Shown piece after piece: positions 11,291 through 20,614 of a stretch of DNA of 64,000 nucleotides (positions are counted from its first letter, which is position 1; each line of letters begins with the position of its first letter). The DNA lies in assembly GCF_023898315.1 (NCBI RefSeq), contig NC_064623.1, positions 17,683,140 through 17,747,139 of the forward strand, in the 5' to 3' direction. Both the position numbers and the translations under genes were made by a program. This DNA is from Schistocerca nitens (taxonomy: Eukaryota; Arthropoda; Insecta; Orthoptera; Acrididae). The notes below the pieces were generated by a model. The model did no database searches. It was not told the origin of the DNA and saw only the letters and a list, made by a program, of their open reading frames with translations.

Positions 11291-11360
11291 GAATACAGTA
11301 GTGAGTCACTGGTACTTGTATTGTAAATAAAACTACCTTATCCTGGTGCTAGTTACTTCA

Positions 11361-11415
11361 TTTATCCCATACGCGTTTCGCCTTCTCCCGTTCTAAGGCA
11401 TCATCAGTGGGATCT
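11361..11415 (-). ncRNA. Hammerhead-ribozyme-like motif H1 (best match)
   Basis: On the minus strand: stem I strand AUCCCA (11413-11408), CUGAUGA (11407-11401), a U, stem II GCCUU...AAGGC with a 10-base loop, GAAA (11379-11376), then the palindrome ACGCGU. The last A of GAAA pairs with U16.1, giving a two-pair stem III. Then A as H17, and UGGGAU closing stem I with six pairs. All invariant core residues of the hammerhead consensus are present; the extra U after CUGAUGA is the one irregularity. This fits the short-stem-III type I hammerheads reported from Penelope-like elements. Confidence 0.6.
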
Positions 11416-11535
11416 ATAGCGAAACAGTTTTGTTACTTATAGATTATGAAACAGTTCACTTCCCGATTTTCTGTAAAAAAAGTAACTACTTACGAACTGT
11501 TTGTTAATCTATAACTAATGAAACTGTATCGCTAT

Positions 11536-11590
11536 AGATTCCACTGATGATGCCTTAGAACGGGAGAAGGTAAAACGCGTATGGGATAAA
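11536..11590 (+). ncRNA. Hammerhead-like motif H1', core mutated
   Basis: This is the inverted partner of H1 in the right arm. CTGATGA is intact at 11544-11550 and ACGCGT is kept, but the GAAA box reads AAAA (TAAAAC at 11571-11576), so the essential G12 is lost. It is predicted inactive. Confidence 0.5.
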
Positions 11591-11690
11591 AAAAGTAACT
11601 AGCAGCAGGAAAAGGCAGTTTTATTTACAAAACAAGTATTTTATGCTTGTTGCGGAGGATGGCCACACAAACAAACTTGTGAGTCATTGA

Positions 11691-11831
11691 CTTTGCGACA
11701 TTAGGATACACTTCTTTCCGCTTTTTGAAATCCCAAATTTTACATCTATGAATATGCACCACTTCGAAACCTTATCAAGGCCTCATTAAATATTTCTGTA
11801 GTTTTTTTTTTTCAGACACCACTTCATTATA
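11691..11831. other. Unassigned gap
   Basis: Short AT-rich spacer with a poly-T run near 11802-11811; nothing recognised. Confidence 0.25.
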
Positions 11832-12250
11832 CAGGATGTTTCCGTAAGAGCGTGCAAAAATGTAACAGGACATAGAGAATGCTCCACTGAACAATCTGAG
11901 ATAGGTAACCTGGGGTCGGAGAAACCAGGTAGTCCGCAGCTCGTGGTCGTACGGTAGCGTTCTCGCTTCCCACGCCCGGGTTCCCGGGTTCGATTCCCGG
12001 CGGGGTCAGGGATTTTCTCTGCCTCGTGATGACTGGGTGTTGTGTGCTGTCCTTAGGTTAGTTAGGTTTAGGTAGTTCTAAGTTGTAGGGGACTGATGAC
12101 CATAGCTGTTAAGTCCCATAGTGCTCAGAACCATTTGAACCATTTGGAGAAACCAGTTTAAGGAGATACGGAAGTAAACTTGTCTACCGCTTTGTCTAAC
12201 ATTACTGTTTTCTAGCTTATTTACAACTAACATGGGTGCAGGTTTACACG
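11832..12250 (+). repeat. Repeat R1 (mariner-like end), split by SINE-B
   Basis: It starts CAGGATGTTTCCGTAAGAG and continues to GGTCGGAGAAACCAG at 11928, then resumes after SINE-B with GAGAAACCAGTTTAAGGAG. A truncated second copy lies at 62774..62872. The start resembles the CAGGGTG-type ends of mariner-like elements. No transposase is visible. Confidence 0.5.
11929..12145 (+). mobile_element. SINE-B: hybrid SINE with Gly-tRNA-like head
   Basis: The head (GTGGTCGTACGGTAGCG; GGGTTCGATTCCCGGC) resembles tRNA-Gly, with CCC at the anticodon position. The linker (GATTTTCTCTGCCTCG, GACTGGGTGTTGTGT) matches SINE-D. From TGTCCTTAGGTTAGTTAGG to ATTTGAACCATTT it matches SINE-A. An 11-bp duplication GGAGAAACCAG flanks it (11918-11928 and 12146-12156). 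Confidence 0.88.
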
Positions 12251-12278
12251 TACAGTGCTGTTTATTTACAAATACATT

Positions 12279-12858
12279 CCAGAATGAGATTTTCACTCTC
12301 CAGCAGAGTGTGCGCTGATATGAAACTTCCTAGCAGATTAAAACTGTGCGCCGGACCGAGACTCGAACTCGGGACCTTTGCCTTTCGCGGGCAAGTGCTC
12401 TACCAACTGAGCTACCCAAGCACGACTCACGCCCCGTCCTCACAGCTTTACTTCTGCCAGTACCTCGTCTTGGTAGAGCACTTGCCCGCGAAAGACAAAG
12501 GTCCCGAGTTCGAGTCTCGGTCCGGCACACAGTTTTAATCTGCCAGGAAGTTTCATATCAGCGCACACTCCGCTGCAGAGTGAAAATCTTATTCTGGAAA
12601 CATCCCCCAGGCTGTGGCTAAGCCATGTCTCCGCAATATCCTTTCTTTCAGGAGAGCTAGTTCTGCAAGGCTCGCAAGAGAACTTCTGTAAGGTTTGGAA
12701 GGTAGGAGACGAGGTACTGGCAGAAGTAAAGCTGTGAGGACGGGGCATGAGTGGGGGTAGCTCAGTTGGTAGAGCACTTGCCCGCGAAAGGCAAAGGTCC
12801 CGAGTTGGAGTCTCGGTCCGGCACACAGTTTTAATCTGCAAGGAAGTTTCAATTTCAT
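12279..12858. repeat. SINE-E cluster: inverted plus tandem tRNA-like units
   Basis: Three tRNA-like heads are present: minus strand at 12345-12418, plus strand from 12470 (truncated) to 12530, and plus strand at 12753-12828. The arms 12279-12418 and 12470-12602 are inverted copies. The second and third heads are direct copies about 296 bp apart. All carry GTCCCGAG and AGTCTCGGTCCGGCACA and the tail GTTTTAATCTGCCAGGAAGT (or one-base variants). A leader with GCTAGTTCTGCAAGG precedes the third head. A further single unit is at 35730..35947. Confidence 0.8.
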
Positions 12859-13002
12859 ATTTCTTTGTAAATAATTATTATTAAGTCGATAAGTCGGTTT
12901 TTTAATTGTAGAAAACAATATTTGCTCGTAATATGAAACCATTTACGTTGCGTGGTTAACTGTAAAATATGTGACATTTTTTAAAGTATTAGGCATATAT
13001 CT
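12859..13002. other. Short AT-rich spacer
   Basis: Nothing recognised. Confidence 0.25.
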
Positions 13003-13566
13003 AAAGCGCCAAAGAACTGGCATAGGCGTGCGTATTCATATAGAGAGATACGTAAAGACGCAGAATTCGGCGTTGCTGTGGGCAACGCCTATATAAGACA
13101 ACAAGTGTTGAGCACAGTTGTTAGATCGGTTACTGCTGCTACAATGAGAGTTTATGAATATTTAAGTGAGTTTGAACGTGATGTCATAGTAGGCACACGA
13201 GAGATGGGACACAACATCTCCGAGGTAGCGATGAAGTGGGGAACTTTTCCCGTACGACCATTTCACGAATACGGTAAAACATCAAATCTCCGACATTGCT
13301 ACGGTGAGAAAGAGAGCCGGCGAGAACGGGACCGACGACGACTGAAGAGAATCGTTCAACGTGACAGAAGTGCATTCCTTATGCAAATTGCTGCAGATTT
13401 CTGTGGTGGACCACCAACAAGTGTTAGCGTGGGAATTATTCAACGAAACATCATCGATATGGCATTTTGGAGTCGAAGGCTGACCCGTGTACCCTTGATG
13501 ACTGCACGACAAACAGCTTTACACCTCTCGCGGGCCCGCCGACACCGATATTGGACTGTTCCAGTA
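13003..13566 (+). mobile_element. Tc1/mariner element Tc1-C1, 5' half only
   Basis: It begins near AAAGCGCCAAAGAACTGG, the family end, and shares CAACGCCTATATAAGACAAC with Tc1-C2. It stops after the N-terminal half of the transposase, at about 13566, and has no right end. Confidence 0.8.
13144..13566 (+). pseudogene. Tc1-C1 transposase, N-terminal half
   Basis: The frame starts at MRVYEYLSEFERDVIVG. It contains the helix-turn-helix region (MGHNISEVAMKWG), altered after TFPVRPF by a frame change, and reaches RQTALHLSRARRHRYWTV, just before where the first catalytic Asp would come. All catalytic residues are missing. The continuation to 13611 is not transposase. Confidence 0.78.
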
Positions 13567-14399
13567 GCGACGTCCAGGGTGAAATTAACTCTACAGACAC
13601 GAAAAATATAGGTCCATTTAAGATTACTGCTTGAGCTGTTCCATTGCCTCCAAGTTTATTGTCGAGGATAGTAATATGTTTGTAGACAGGCATGCGGTGG
13701 CGGCGTTGACGATACACACGTCGACGGGGCACAGTGCTTCAATGCTGTTGCAGATAGAGATCACAGCGGAATGGTTCCGCTGGCGTGCACTGCCCTCTTA
13801 TATACAGAGCGAGTAACCTTGATTACGTAACGCACTGATAACGGACTTAGACTCTGCAGGCAGCAGCTGGAGTGGTTTAGCCCGTACGCGCGCTGTAGTC
13901 CTTCTACCAGTGCGCGCCTGCTGGTGCGCCGGCCTTATTACTTGGTGCCGAGCCGAGTCGGGCGGGTTGCGTCTGCGACTTGCTAGGCGCTCAGCGGGCA
14001 GTGCGGCACTATGCTTCGAATTTTTTCAAACTGTTGCATCCTTGAGCCCCCGGTTCGCGATGCACGCTCCCAGGTTACAGAGGTCAGCGATCAGACTTTA
14101 TTAATAATTATAGTACAAAGTGATATCTCCAGTTACAGAATCAAAAAATGTTTTGCATCGCCCCGTTTTCCAGAACTCCAGTCGGTAGACGCTGACTTTG
14201 GATATTGTATCACAGAGACAGTCCCTTTGACCAGAGATGTGACTAAAACCACCTAAAGATGTAAACAACAATCCATGAGTAACGCCTATTAGACGCAGGG
14301 GGTCCGACAGCCGATCAGTTCCAGTCATGCCTCCACGAAGGACAAGCCGCATACCTCCGTCCAGCAATGGCCACGGACTCCGCACGCTCCGCCTGTATT
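13567..14399. other. Unassigned 0.8 kb
   Basis: The GC content rises at 13850-14000. The segment at about 14230-14340 (GACGCAGGGGGTCCGACAGC) looks like a scrap of another repeat. No supported gene. Confidence 0.3.
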
Positions 14400-15253
14400 T
14401 GCATAGAAACGCCCTCTCGTGACCGTACATGTATCTGGTCTGGAGACCTCCTCTGAACAGCACGTTTCAAGGGATCCCAGATATGCTCAATAATGTTCAT
14501 ATCTGTAAAGTGTTCAAACTCAGAAGAGTGTTCTTGGAACCACTCCGCAGCAATTGTGGACGTGTGGGGTGTCGCAGTACTGCTGGAATTGTCCAAGTTC
14601 GTCCGAATGCACAACGGACACGAATGGATACAGATGATCAGAGAGGATGCTTACGTACGTGTCATCTGTAAGAGTCATATCTAGACGTATCAGGGGCCCA
14701 TTATTACCCCAACTGTACACGCCCCACACCATTACAGAGCCTGCACCAGCTTGAACAGTCCCCTGCTGACATGCAGGGTCCACGGCTTCATGAGGTTGTC
14801 TCCATACCAGTACACGTCGATCCGCTCGATACAATCTGAAACGAGACTCGACCGACTGGGCAACATGTTTCCAGTTATAAACAGTTCAATGTCGGTATCG
14901 ACGGGCCCAGGAGAGGCTCTCTTTCTGACCGCAGCAATGTCGGAGATTTGATCTTTTACCTTATTCCTGATATTCATGGTACACTATTGAAATGGTCGTA
15001 CGGCAAAACCACACTTCATCGCTACCTCGGAGATGCTGTGTCCCATCGCTCTTGCGCTGACGATAACGCCACTTTCAGTCTCAGTTAAACCGTGATGAGC
15101 TGCCATTGTAACAGCAGTAGCTTATCTAACAACTGCGGCTGACACTTGTTGTCTTATATAGGCGTTGCCGACCGCAGCGCCTTATTCTGCCATGTTTACG
15201 TATGTGTGTATTCGAATACGCACGCCTATAGCAGTTGCTTTGCCGCTTCAGTG
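14400..15253 (-). mobile_element. Tc1/mariner element Tc1-C2, 3'-truncated
   Basis: The intact 5' inverted end on the minus strand (CACTGAAGCGGCAAAGCAAC) lies at 15253 with TA at 15254-15255. It shares the leader and transposase with Tc1-C1 and Tc1-C3, but the left end is missing. Confidence 0.82.
14415..15106 (-). pseudogene. Tc1-C2 transposase with internal deletion
   Basis: The start codon is at 15106 (MAAHHGLTETESGVI). The helix-turn-helix is followed by stops, and a deletion joins the region near ISDIAAVRKR to the segment just before the catalytic core. The catalytic half shows GSVMVWGVYSW, GQFQQ and DMNIIEHIWDPLKRAV in changing frames. The second Asp is lost (QQYCDTPHV instead of QQDNATPHT) and the SPD part is deleted. 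Confidence 0.8.
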
Positions 15254-15255
15254 TA

Positions 15256-15904
15256 TACCCAACCAAAGAAGCCGTTGAGATCACAATGTGAAGGAAAAGT
15301 TTTAATGGGGACGGGGCTCTACCCTCAGTGGTGTATGGATACGGGTGCTCGATGTTGGATGGTTGCAGACATCTGAGGCGACTTACCGATCACCTGACGG
15401 AATCGGCACAGCTACCATCGTTCCTCCGCCGCAGACACTGACATAATCTCTGGCGGCACACCGAAGCTCCGTCACCTTGTTGCCTGTCGATGACGTAACT
15501 CGGGGGAACTTCACACGAAAGTACCTCGCAGCCAACTACTCGTAGTGCAGCAGTTAACTCCTGAGGAGGAGGAGAAGGAAGAGGGGGAGATTAGCGTCTA
15601 GTGTCCCGTTGACAACGAGGTCATTACAAACGGAGCACAAGCTTGGATTAGGGAAGGATGGGGAAGAAACTTGGCCATGTCGTTTCAAAGAAACCATCAA
15701 GGTATTTGCATGGAGCGAGTAAGGGAAATCACGGAAAACCTAAGTCAAAATGGCCTTCCCCTTGTGTCTTGTAACACCCTAACACCCCCCCCCTCCCCTC
15801 CCCGTTGTCACCGTTCCGAATGCGAGTCCAGTGTGCCAACCACTGCGCCACTTCTCTCGGTGTTTGTATGTCCATCCTATTGGCAGGACGTCTTTGGGAC
15901 GACA
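15256..15904. other. Unassigned 0.65 kb
   Basis: No supported gene. A C-rich run lies at 15784-15802, and a GA-rich run at 15568-15590. Confidence 0.25.
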
Positions 15905-15976
15905 GCCGTTTCCTATTGTGACAAAATGAAACACTTACAGCCGTCCTTATGATTTTATTTCATTTTGTCTCAACCT

Positions 15977-16020
15977 GTTTAAACGCTTCAATGCGCCATC
16001 TTCAGGCTGCTCTTGATGTG
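15977..16020 (-). ncRNA. Hammerhead-like motif H3, left arm, core mutated
   Basis: The minus strand has CTGAAGA (intact CUGANGA core), a U and a stem GGCGC/GCGUU, but the GAAA box reads UAAA. A short stem III (ACAGGU) follows. Confidence 0.35.
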
Positions 16021-16034
16021 GCAACTGATATATA

Positions 16035-17842
16035 CAAGGTGGTCCATTGATCTCACGAAATAAGCGTCAAACGAAAAAACTACAAAGAACGAAACTTGTC
16101 TAGCTTGAAGGGGGAAACCAGATGGCGCTATGGTTCGCCCGCTACATGGCGCTGCCATAGGTCAAACGGATATCACTGCGTTTTTTAAAATAGCAACCCC
16201 CATTTTTATTACATATTCGTGTAGTACGTAAAGAAATATGAATGTTTTAGTTGGACCACTTTTTTCGCTTTGTGATAGATGCGCTGTAATAGTCACACAC
16301 AAACGTATACGTGGTATCACGTAACATTCCGCCAGTGCGGGCGGTATGTGCTTCGTGATACATTACCCGTGTTAAAATCGACCGTTTACCAATTGCGGAG
16401 AAAGTAGATATCGTGTTGATGTATGGCTATTTTGATCAAAATGCGTAACGGCCGTGTGATATGTATGCTGCTCGGTATAGTTACGTTATTTAAGGAAACA
16501 GGAAGTGTCCAGCCACATGTCAAACGTCAACAACGACCTGCAACAAAGGATGCCCAAGTAGGTGTTTTAGCTGCTGTCGCGGCTAATCCGCACATCAGTA
16601 GCAGACAAACTGCGCGAGAATCGGGAATCTCAAAAACGCCGGTGTTGAGAATGCTACATCAACATCGATTGCACCCGTACCATATTTCTATGCACCAGGA
16701 ATTACATGGCGACGACTTTGAACGTCGTACACAGTTCTGCCACTGGCCACAAGAGAAATTACGGGACGATGACAGATTTTCTGCACGCGTTCTATTTAGC
16801 GACGAAGCGTCATTCACCAACAGCGGTAACGTAAAGCGGCATAATATGCACAATTGGGCAACGGAAAATCCACGATGGCTGCGACAAGTGGAATATCAAC
16901 GACCTTGGGGGGTTAATGTATGGTGCGGCATGATGGGAGGAAGGATAATTGGCCCCCATTTTATCGATGGCAATCTAAATGGTGCAATGTTTGCTGATTT
17001 TCTACCGATGTTACTACAAGATGTTTCACTGCATGACAGAATGGCGATGTACTTCCAACATTATGGATCTCCGGCACATAGCGGTATTGAATAGCATATT
17101 TCATGACAGGTGGATTGGTCGTCGAAGCACCATACCATGGCCGCACGTTCACCGGATCTGACGTCCCCGGATTTCTTTCTGTGGGGAAAGTTGAAGGATA
17201 TTTGCTATCGTGATCCACGGGCAACGCCTAACATGACAACATACGTCAGCGCATTGTCAATGCATGTGCGAACATTACGGAAGGCGAACTACTCGCTGTT
17301 GAGAGGAATGTCGCTACACGTATTGCCAAATGCATTGAGGTCGACGGACATCATTTTTAGCATTTAATGCAAGAATGTGGCATTTACAGGTAATCACGCT
17401 GTAACAGCATGCGTTCTCAGAAATGATAAGTTCACAAAGGTACATGTATCACATTGGAACAACCGAAATAAAATGTTCAAACGTACCTACGTTCTGTATT
17501 TTAATTCAGAAAACCTACTGTTACCAACTGTTCGTCTAAAATTGTGAGCTATATGTTTGTGACTATTACAGCGCCATCTATCACAAAGCGGAAAAAGTGG
17601 TCCAACTAAAACATTAATATTTCTGTACGTAGTAAACGAATATGTAATAAAAATGGGGGTTCCTATTTTAAAAAAAACGGAGTTGATATCCGTTTGACCT
17701 ATGGCAGCGCCATCTAGCGGGCGATCCATAACGTCATCTGGTTTCCCCTTCAAGCTAGACGAGTTTCGTTCTTTCTTTGTAGTTTTTTCGTTTGACGCTT
17801 ATTTCGTGAGATATTTGACCCAGTCTCTATCAATGGACCACC

Positions 17843-17845
<3 letters not shown>
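16035..17845 (+). mobile_element. DD41D (rosa-like) mariner relative, long inverted ends
   Basis: The ends are CAAGGTGGTCCATTGAT and ATCAATGGACCACCCTG, with TA on both sides (16033-16034 and 17846-17847). The inverted repeats extend roughly 250-300 bp inward, through GTTGGACCACTTTTT and GATAGATG near 16250-16290 and 17565-17600. A TA microsatellite follows the right end. Confidence 0.88.
16390..17370 (+). pseudogene. DD41D-type transposase, mutated
   Basis: Readable blocks are the helix-turn-helix part (TGSVQPHVKRQQRPATKD), the first Asp in VLFSDEASFTNSGNV, VNVWCGMMGGRIIGPHFIDG, and the C-terminal ARSPDLTSPDFFLWGKLKD. The second catalytic Asp is Tyr (FQHYGSPAHS, where the other element at 29613 has HDGAPAHFS). 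A deletion and frame change follow at about 17090, and the N-terminal part before 16480 is frameshifted. It is inactive. Assignment to DD41D rests on its similarity to the copy at 29810..30756, where the spacing can be counted. Confidence 0.85.

Positions 17846-17875
<30 letters not shown>
17846..17875. repeat. TA microsatellite
   Basis: A run of TA dinucleotides directly follows the DD41D element, so the TA target duplication there could have been expanded. Confidence 0.9.
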
Positions 17876-17878
<3 letters not shown>

Positions 17879-17892
17879 ATCATATCAACCCG

Positions 17893-17955
17893 TACCACAT
17901 CAACAACAGCCAGAAGATGGCGCATTGAAGCGTTGAAACAGGTCGCAACAAAATA
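17893..17955 (+). ncRNA. Hammerhead-like motif H3', right arm
   Basis: CAGAAGA (17911-17917; canonical is CUGANGA, so U4 is A), U, stem GGCGC/GCGUU, GAAA (17935-17938). Then ACAGGU gives a two-pair stem III with GUC as the cleavage triplet, followed by a possible short stem I. It is predicted weak or inactive because of U4. Confidence 0.35.
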
Positions 17956-18000
17956 AAATAAAATCATGAGGACGGTAGTAGGTGTTTTATTCTGTCACAA

Positions 18001-18549
18001 CGTCGGTCGGTTGTTTACTCTTGAAGATGATGGCAGAGAAAGTCATTCAAAACTTGAGTAGACAAACGAATCTGGCACTGCTAGAAAACCGATAATCATT
18101 CATCCAAGAACATCACCACGTAAAACTACGTTCTCAAAGAACACAGATGTTACTGACGCAGACTGTTTGTCTTATACCGTTCTCCATTCCCGCTCTAAGG
18201 GTGATGATATACAACCAGATTGCTAACGTACACAAGCGTTGATAAATATCATCCTAAAATGTTGTAGTGAATGTGGTTATGTTAGACTATGAGGCGTCAT
18301 AGTTGTAGATTTTGTTTCAAAAAAGGGAAAATCTCTGATAAAGTGCCCTAAAATTGAGCCGAAGTATTTGTGTACATTAAAGACTGTGAAGTTCAGCAGC
18401 AAACGAAGTCAGTGTTTGTGTGTATGCCCCACGGTGGCAGTAACAGTCAAAGGCGATACGGCGTCAGGTAATCTTATGTGTCTAGTATTCTTTGATGAGC
18501 AGGAGCTTAAAGTGTTTGAGGGTGGTTGTTATCTTTCTGTGCTAATCAT
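18001..18549. other. Unassigned 0.55 kb
   Basis: No gene or repeat recognised. Confidence 0.25.
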
Positions 18550-19012
18550 CTTAATCAAAGGATGGATGTCTCGATTCTGGTGAGCGCGTAGAGGTGCGAA
18601 ACTGTGAGGAGCGCGAGTGAATGAGGGTTGTGCTTGTGAGCTTCGTCAGGGGTGGTGGGTATGAGGTTAAGGGGCGGAGAAATTTGTCTGTATGAATAGC
18701 GCATGAAAGAGAGAAGTGAGGATATGTATTTATAATTTTTTAAAGAAAAAAAGTATAGCTGAGTGGAGGAGTTGGAGGGGTGTTCTGCGTGAGTGACCTT
18801 ACGTGTTGTGGAGGGCCAAGTGCTGGAAGATAATGGGAGCAGGGCAGTGAGAGAGAGGAGAGAAAGAGATGTGGTCGATAGTGCAGGGTGAAGGGAGTGA
18901 GGTGGGAGGTACAGACGGGGACAGAGGGGGAGCAGAGATGGGGAGGGGGGGAGAAGGTATGGCATGATGGATGAGAGGAGGGTGGCAAGTCTGGAAGAGT
19001 GGGAGCTGGGAC

Positions 19013-19014
<2 letters not shown>

Positions 19015-19047
<33 letters not shown>
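19015..19047. repeat. GA microsatellite
   Basis: About 16 GA units with one interruption. Confidence 0.9.
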
Positions 19048-19051
<4 letters not shown>

Positions 19052-19175
19052 AAGCTTGCCATTGCCTGAGTGCAAGGAAAAGGGCCCTGCCGTGGTGCGG
19101 CGTGGTGGTGGGCGTTCATTCAGGGCGCAGGCGGGATGGCGGCTGAGATAGAGGCGGCGGCGGTGGTGGTGGTTG

Positions 19176-19176
<1 letters not shown>

Positions 19177-19231
<55 letters not shown>
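19177..19231. repeat. GT microsatellite
   Basis: About 27 uninterrupted TG units. Confidence 0.95.
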
Positions 19232-19233
<2 letters not shown>

Positions 19234-19457
19234 TGTTTGGCGTTGGAACTTGAATCACGGCTATCTACAAGGGCTCAGCTGCAGTGTGCGAGCGCGCTCG
19301 TCCTGAAAAGTTCAATTTGCGTGACTGGAGGCCAGTGGAATTACGCCCCAGCCCATGACACATGCTGTAGAGTCGTCAGTTGCGGAGAAGCTACGATTGA
19401 GCTACTGCAGGAGCGTCTGCTGACGTTCATATCACATTTGGAATCCTCTGAGACTCT

Positions 19458-19720
19458 ACCTTATCACCATTAGTGTCAGCCCTATTTAGTCTTGTCACCA
19501 CTATTTAGTTTTATCACCACTAGCATTACCGCTATTGTTATCACCACTTTCTTTACCCCTATTTAGTATTATCACCTTTATCATCACCCGTAATTTATGC
19601 TATAGCCACTACTGTCACACATATTTTATTCAATCACCAGTAACAATAACGCACCAATTTAATCGTATCACTACTACTGTTGCCTGTATCACCATCATTA
19701 TCACTCCCATTTAGTAACTG
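19458..19720. repeat. Degenerate TTATCACCACT minisatellite
   Basis: Imperfect units such as CCTATTTAGT and TATCACCACTA recur about every 15-35 bases, with varying spacing. Confidence 0.55.
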
Positions 19721-19960
19721 CCCAAGACTGTGCAGTCTCTCAAATGACTTTCCTTTATTCAGTCATGTGGTGGGCTTAATCATTATTATGCTAGGCATAA
19801 CATAGACCTGCTATCTGAACGGGCGTAATACCTCAGCCAAACCTAATACTTAATAATTTTTTATAATTATGCATTTCAGCTCTAGCCTAGACAAATACAC
19901 TACTGGCCATTAAAATTGCTACACCGAGAAGAACTGCAGATGATAAAAGGAGAATTAATT

Positions 19961-20537
19961 GTGAAACGCCCCCTTTCGGAAAATTATACATAAAACTGTG
20001 CTTAACCTGACACATAATATTTTTAGCGCAACGCAATCTGACTTTCAAAAATCCCTACAAAAGAATGGCCCTGACTATAACCTATACCTTTCACAGATCA
20101 CTTACCTCACCAAAAATCTTCGTTACTCGAACTACTGCAATGCAGCGAGCGCCACTACTGCCAGCTAAATAAAAGATTCAAACCACTGAAGGCACTAACT
20201 ACTGACAGGCATAGTTAGCAAATGAAAGATTTTGATAGAGAACAAACAATGTATTTACCTTAATAGTCATCAAAAGTCATAATATATGTAAGAGTTCATA
20301 ACATCCATTCTTACAAATATCAAAACTCCGCCATTTCTCTCCCCACATCCACCACTGCTGGCGGCTCACCTCCAACTGCGCAACGCTACGCGCTGTTAAC
20401 ATCCAGCTGCCCAACACTACAATGGCGAGTATTACAACAATGGAAACTAGCCACAGACTGCACACAGCACAGCCAGTGATTTTCATACAGAGCGCTACGT
20501 AACGTTGCCAATAAGAAAGCATAAACAGCCTACTTAC
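19961..20537. mobile_element. 577-bp insertion of unknown class
   Basis: It is flanked by AATT at 19957-19960 and 20538-20541 and absent from the matching place in Tc1-B3. It starts GTGAAACGCCCCC and ends AACAGCCTACTTAC. No inverted ends, no poly-A and no tRNA-like boxes are seen, and there is no coding frame of note. Confidence 0.65.
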
Positions 20538-20614
20538 AATTGGACAAATATATTGTACTAGAACTGACATGCGATTACATTTTCACGCAATTTGGGTGCA
20601 TAGATTCTGAGAAA

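Larger units (their letters stand above)
11318..11690. mobile_element. Foldback repeat with hammerhead-like arms
   Basis: Inverted arms are at 11318..11415 and about 11535..11640 (TTGTAAATAAAACT left, AGTTTTATTTACAA right). The stretch after the right arm, to about 11690, is shared with a second copy at 43026..43230 in the opposite orientation. Each arm carries one hammerhead-like motif. No protein-coding potential. Confidence 0.65.
15905..18000. mobile_element. Foldback with hammerhead-like arms, interrupted by a DD41D element
   Basis: The left arm (15905-16034) and right arm (17878-18000) are inverted copies, sharing for example GCTTCAATGCGCCATCTTC on the left and its complement at 17912-17930. 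The DD41D element at 16035..17845 sits in the middle, so it inserted into the loop of an existing foldback. Confidence 0.7.
18550..19457. other. Purine-rich, GC-rich low-complexity region
   Basis: The plus strand is strongly G/A-biased (18595-19060), then GC-rich (19060-19170) around two microsatellites. Long open frames here on either strand are composition artefacts. It may be single-copy DNA or a CpG-rich stretch; no gene can be supported. Confidence 0.4.

Noticed and set aside
12345-12418. tRNA gene candidate (also 5639-5707, 12753-12828, 35760-35820)
   Set aside because: They are repeated, lie inside SINE-like units, and have irregular anticodon loops (for example G at position 33). They are SINE heads.
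18740-19258. 172-codon minus-strand open frame with His/Thr repeats
   Set aside because: It crosses the GT and GA microsatellites, so the open frame comes from composition.
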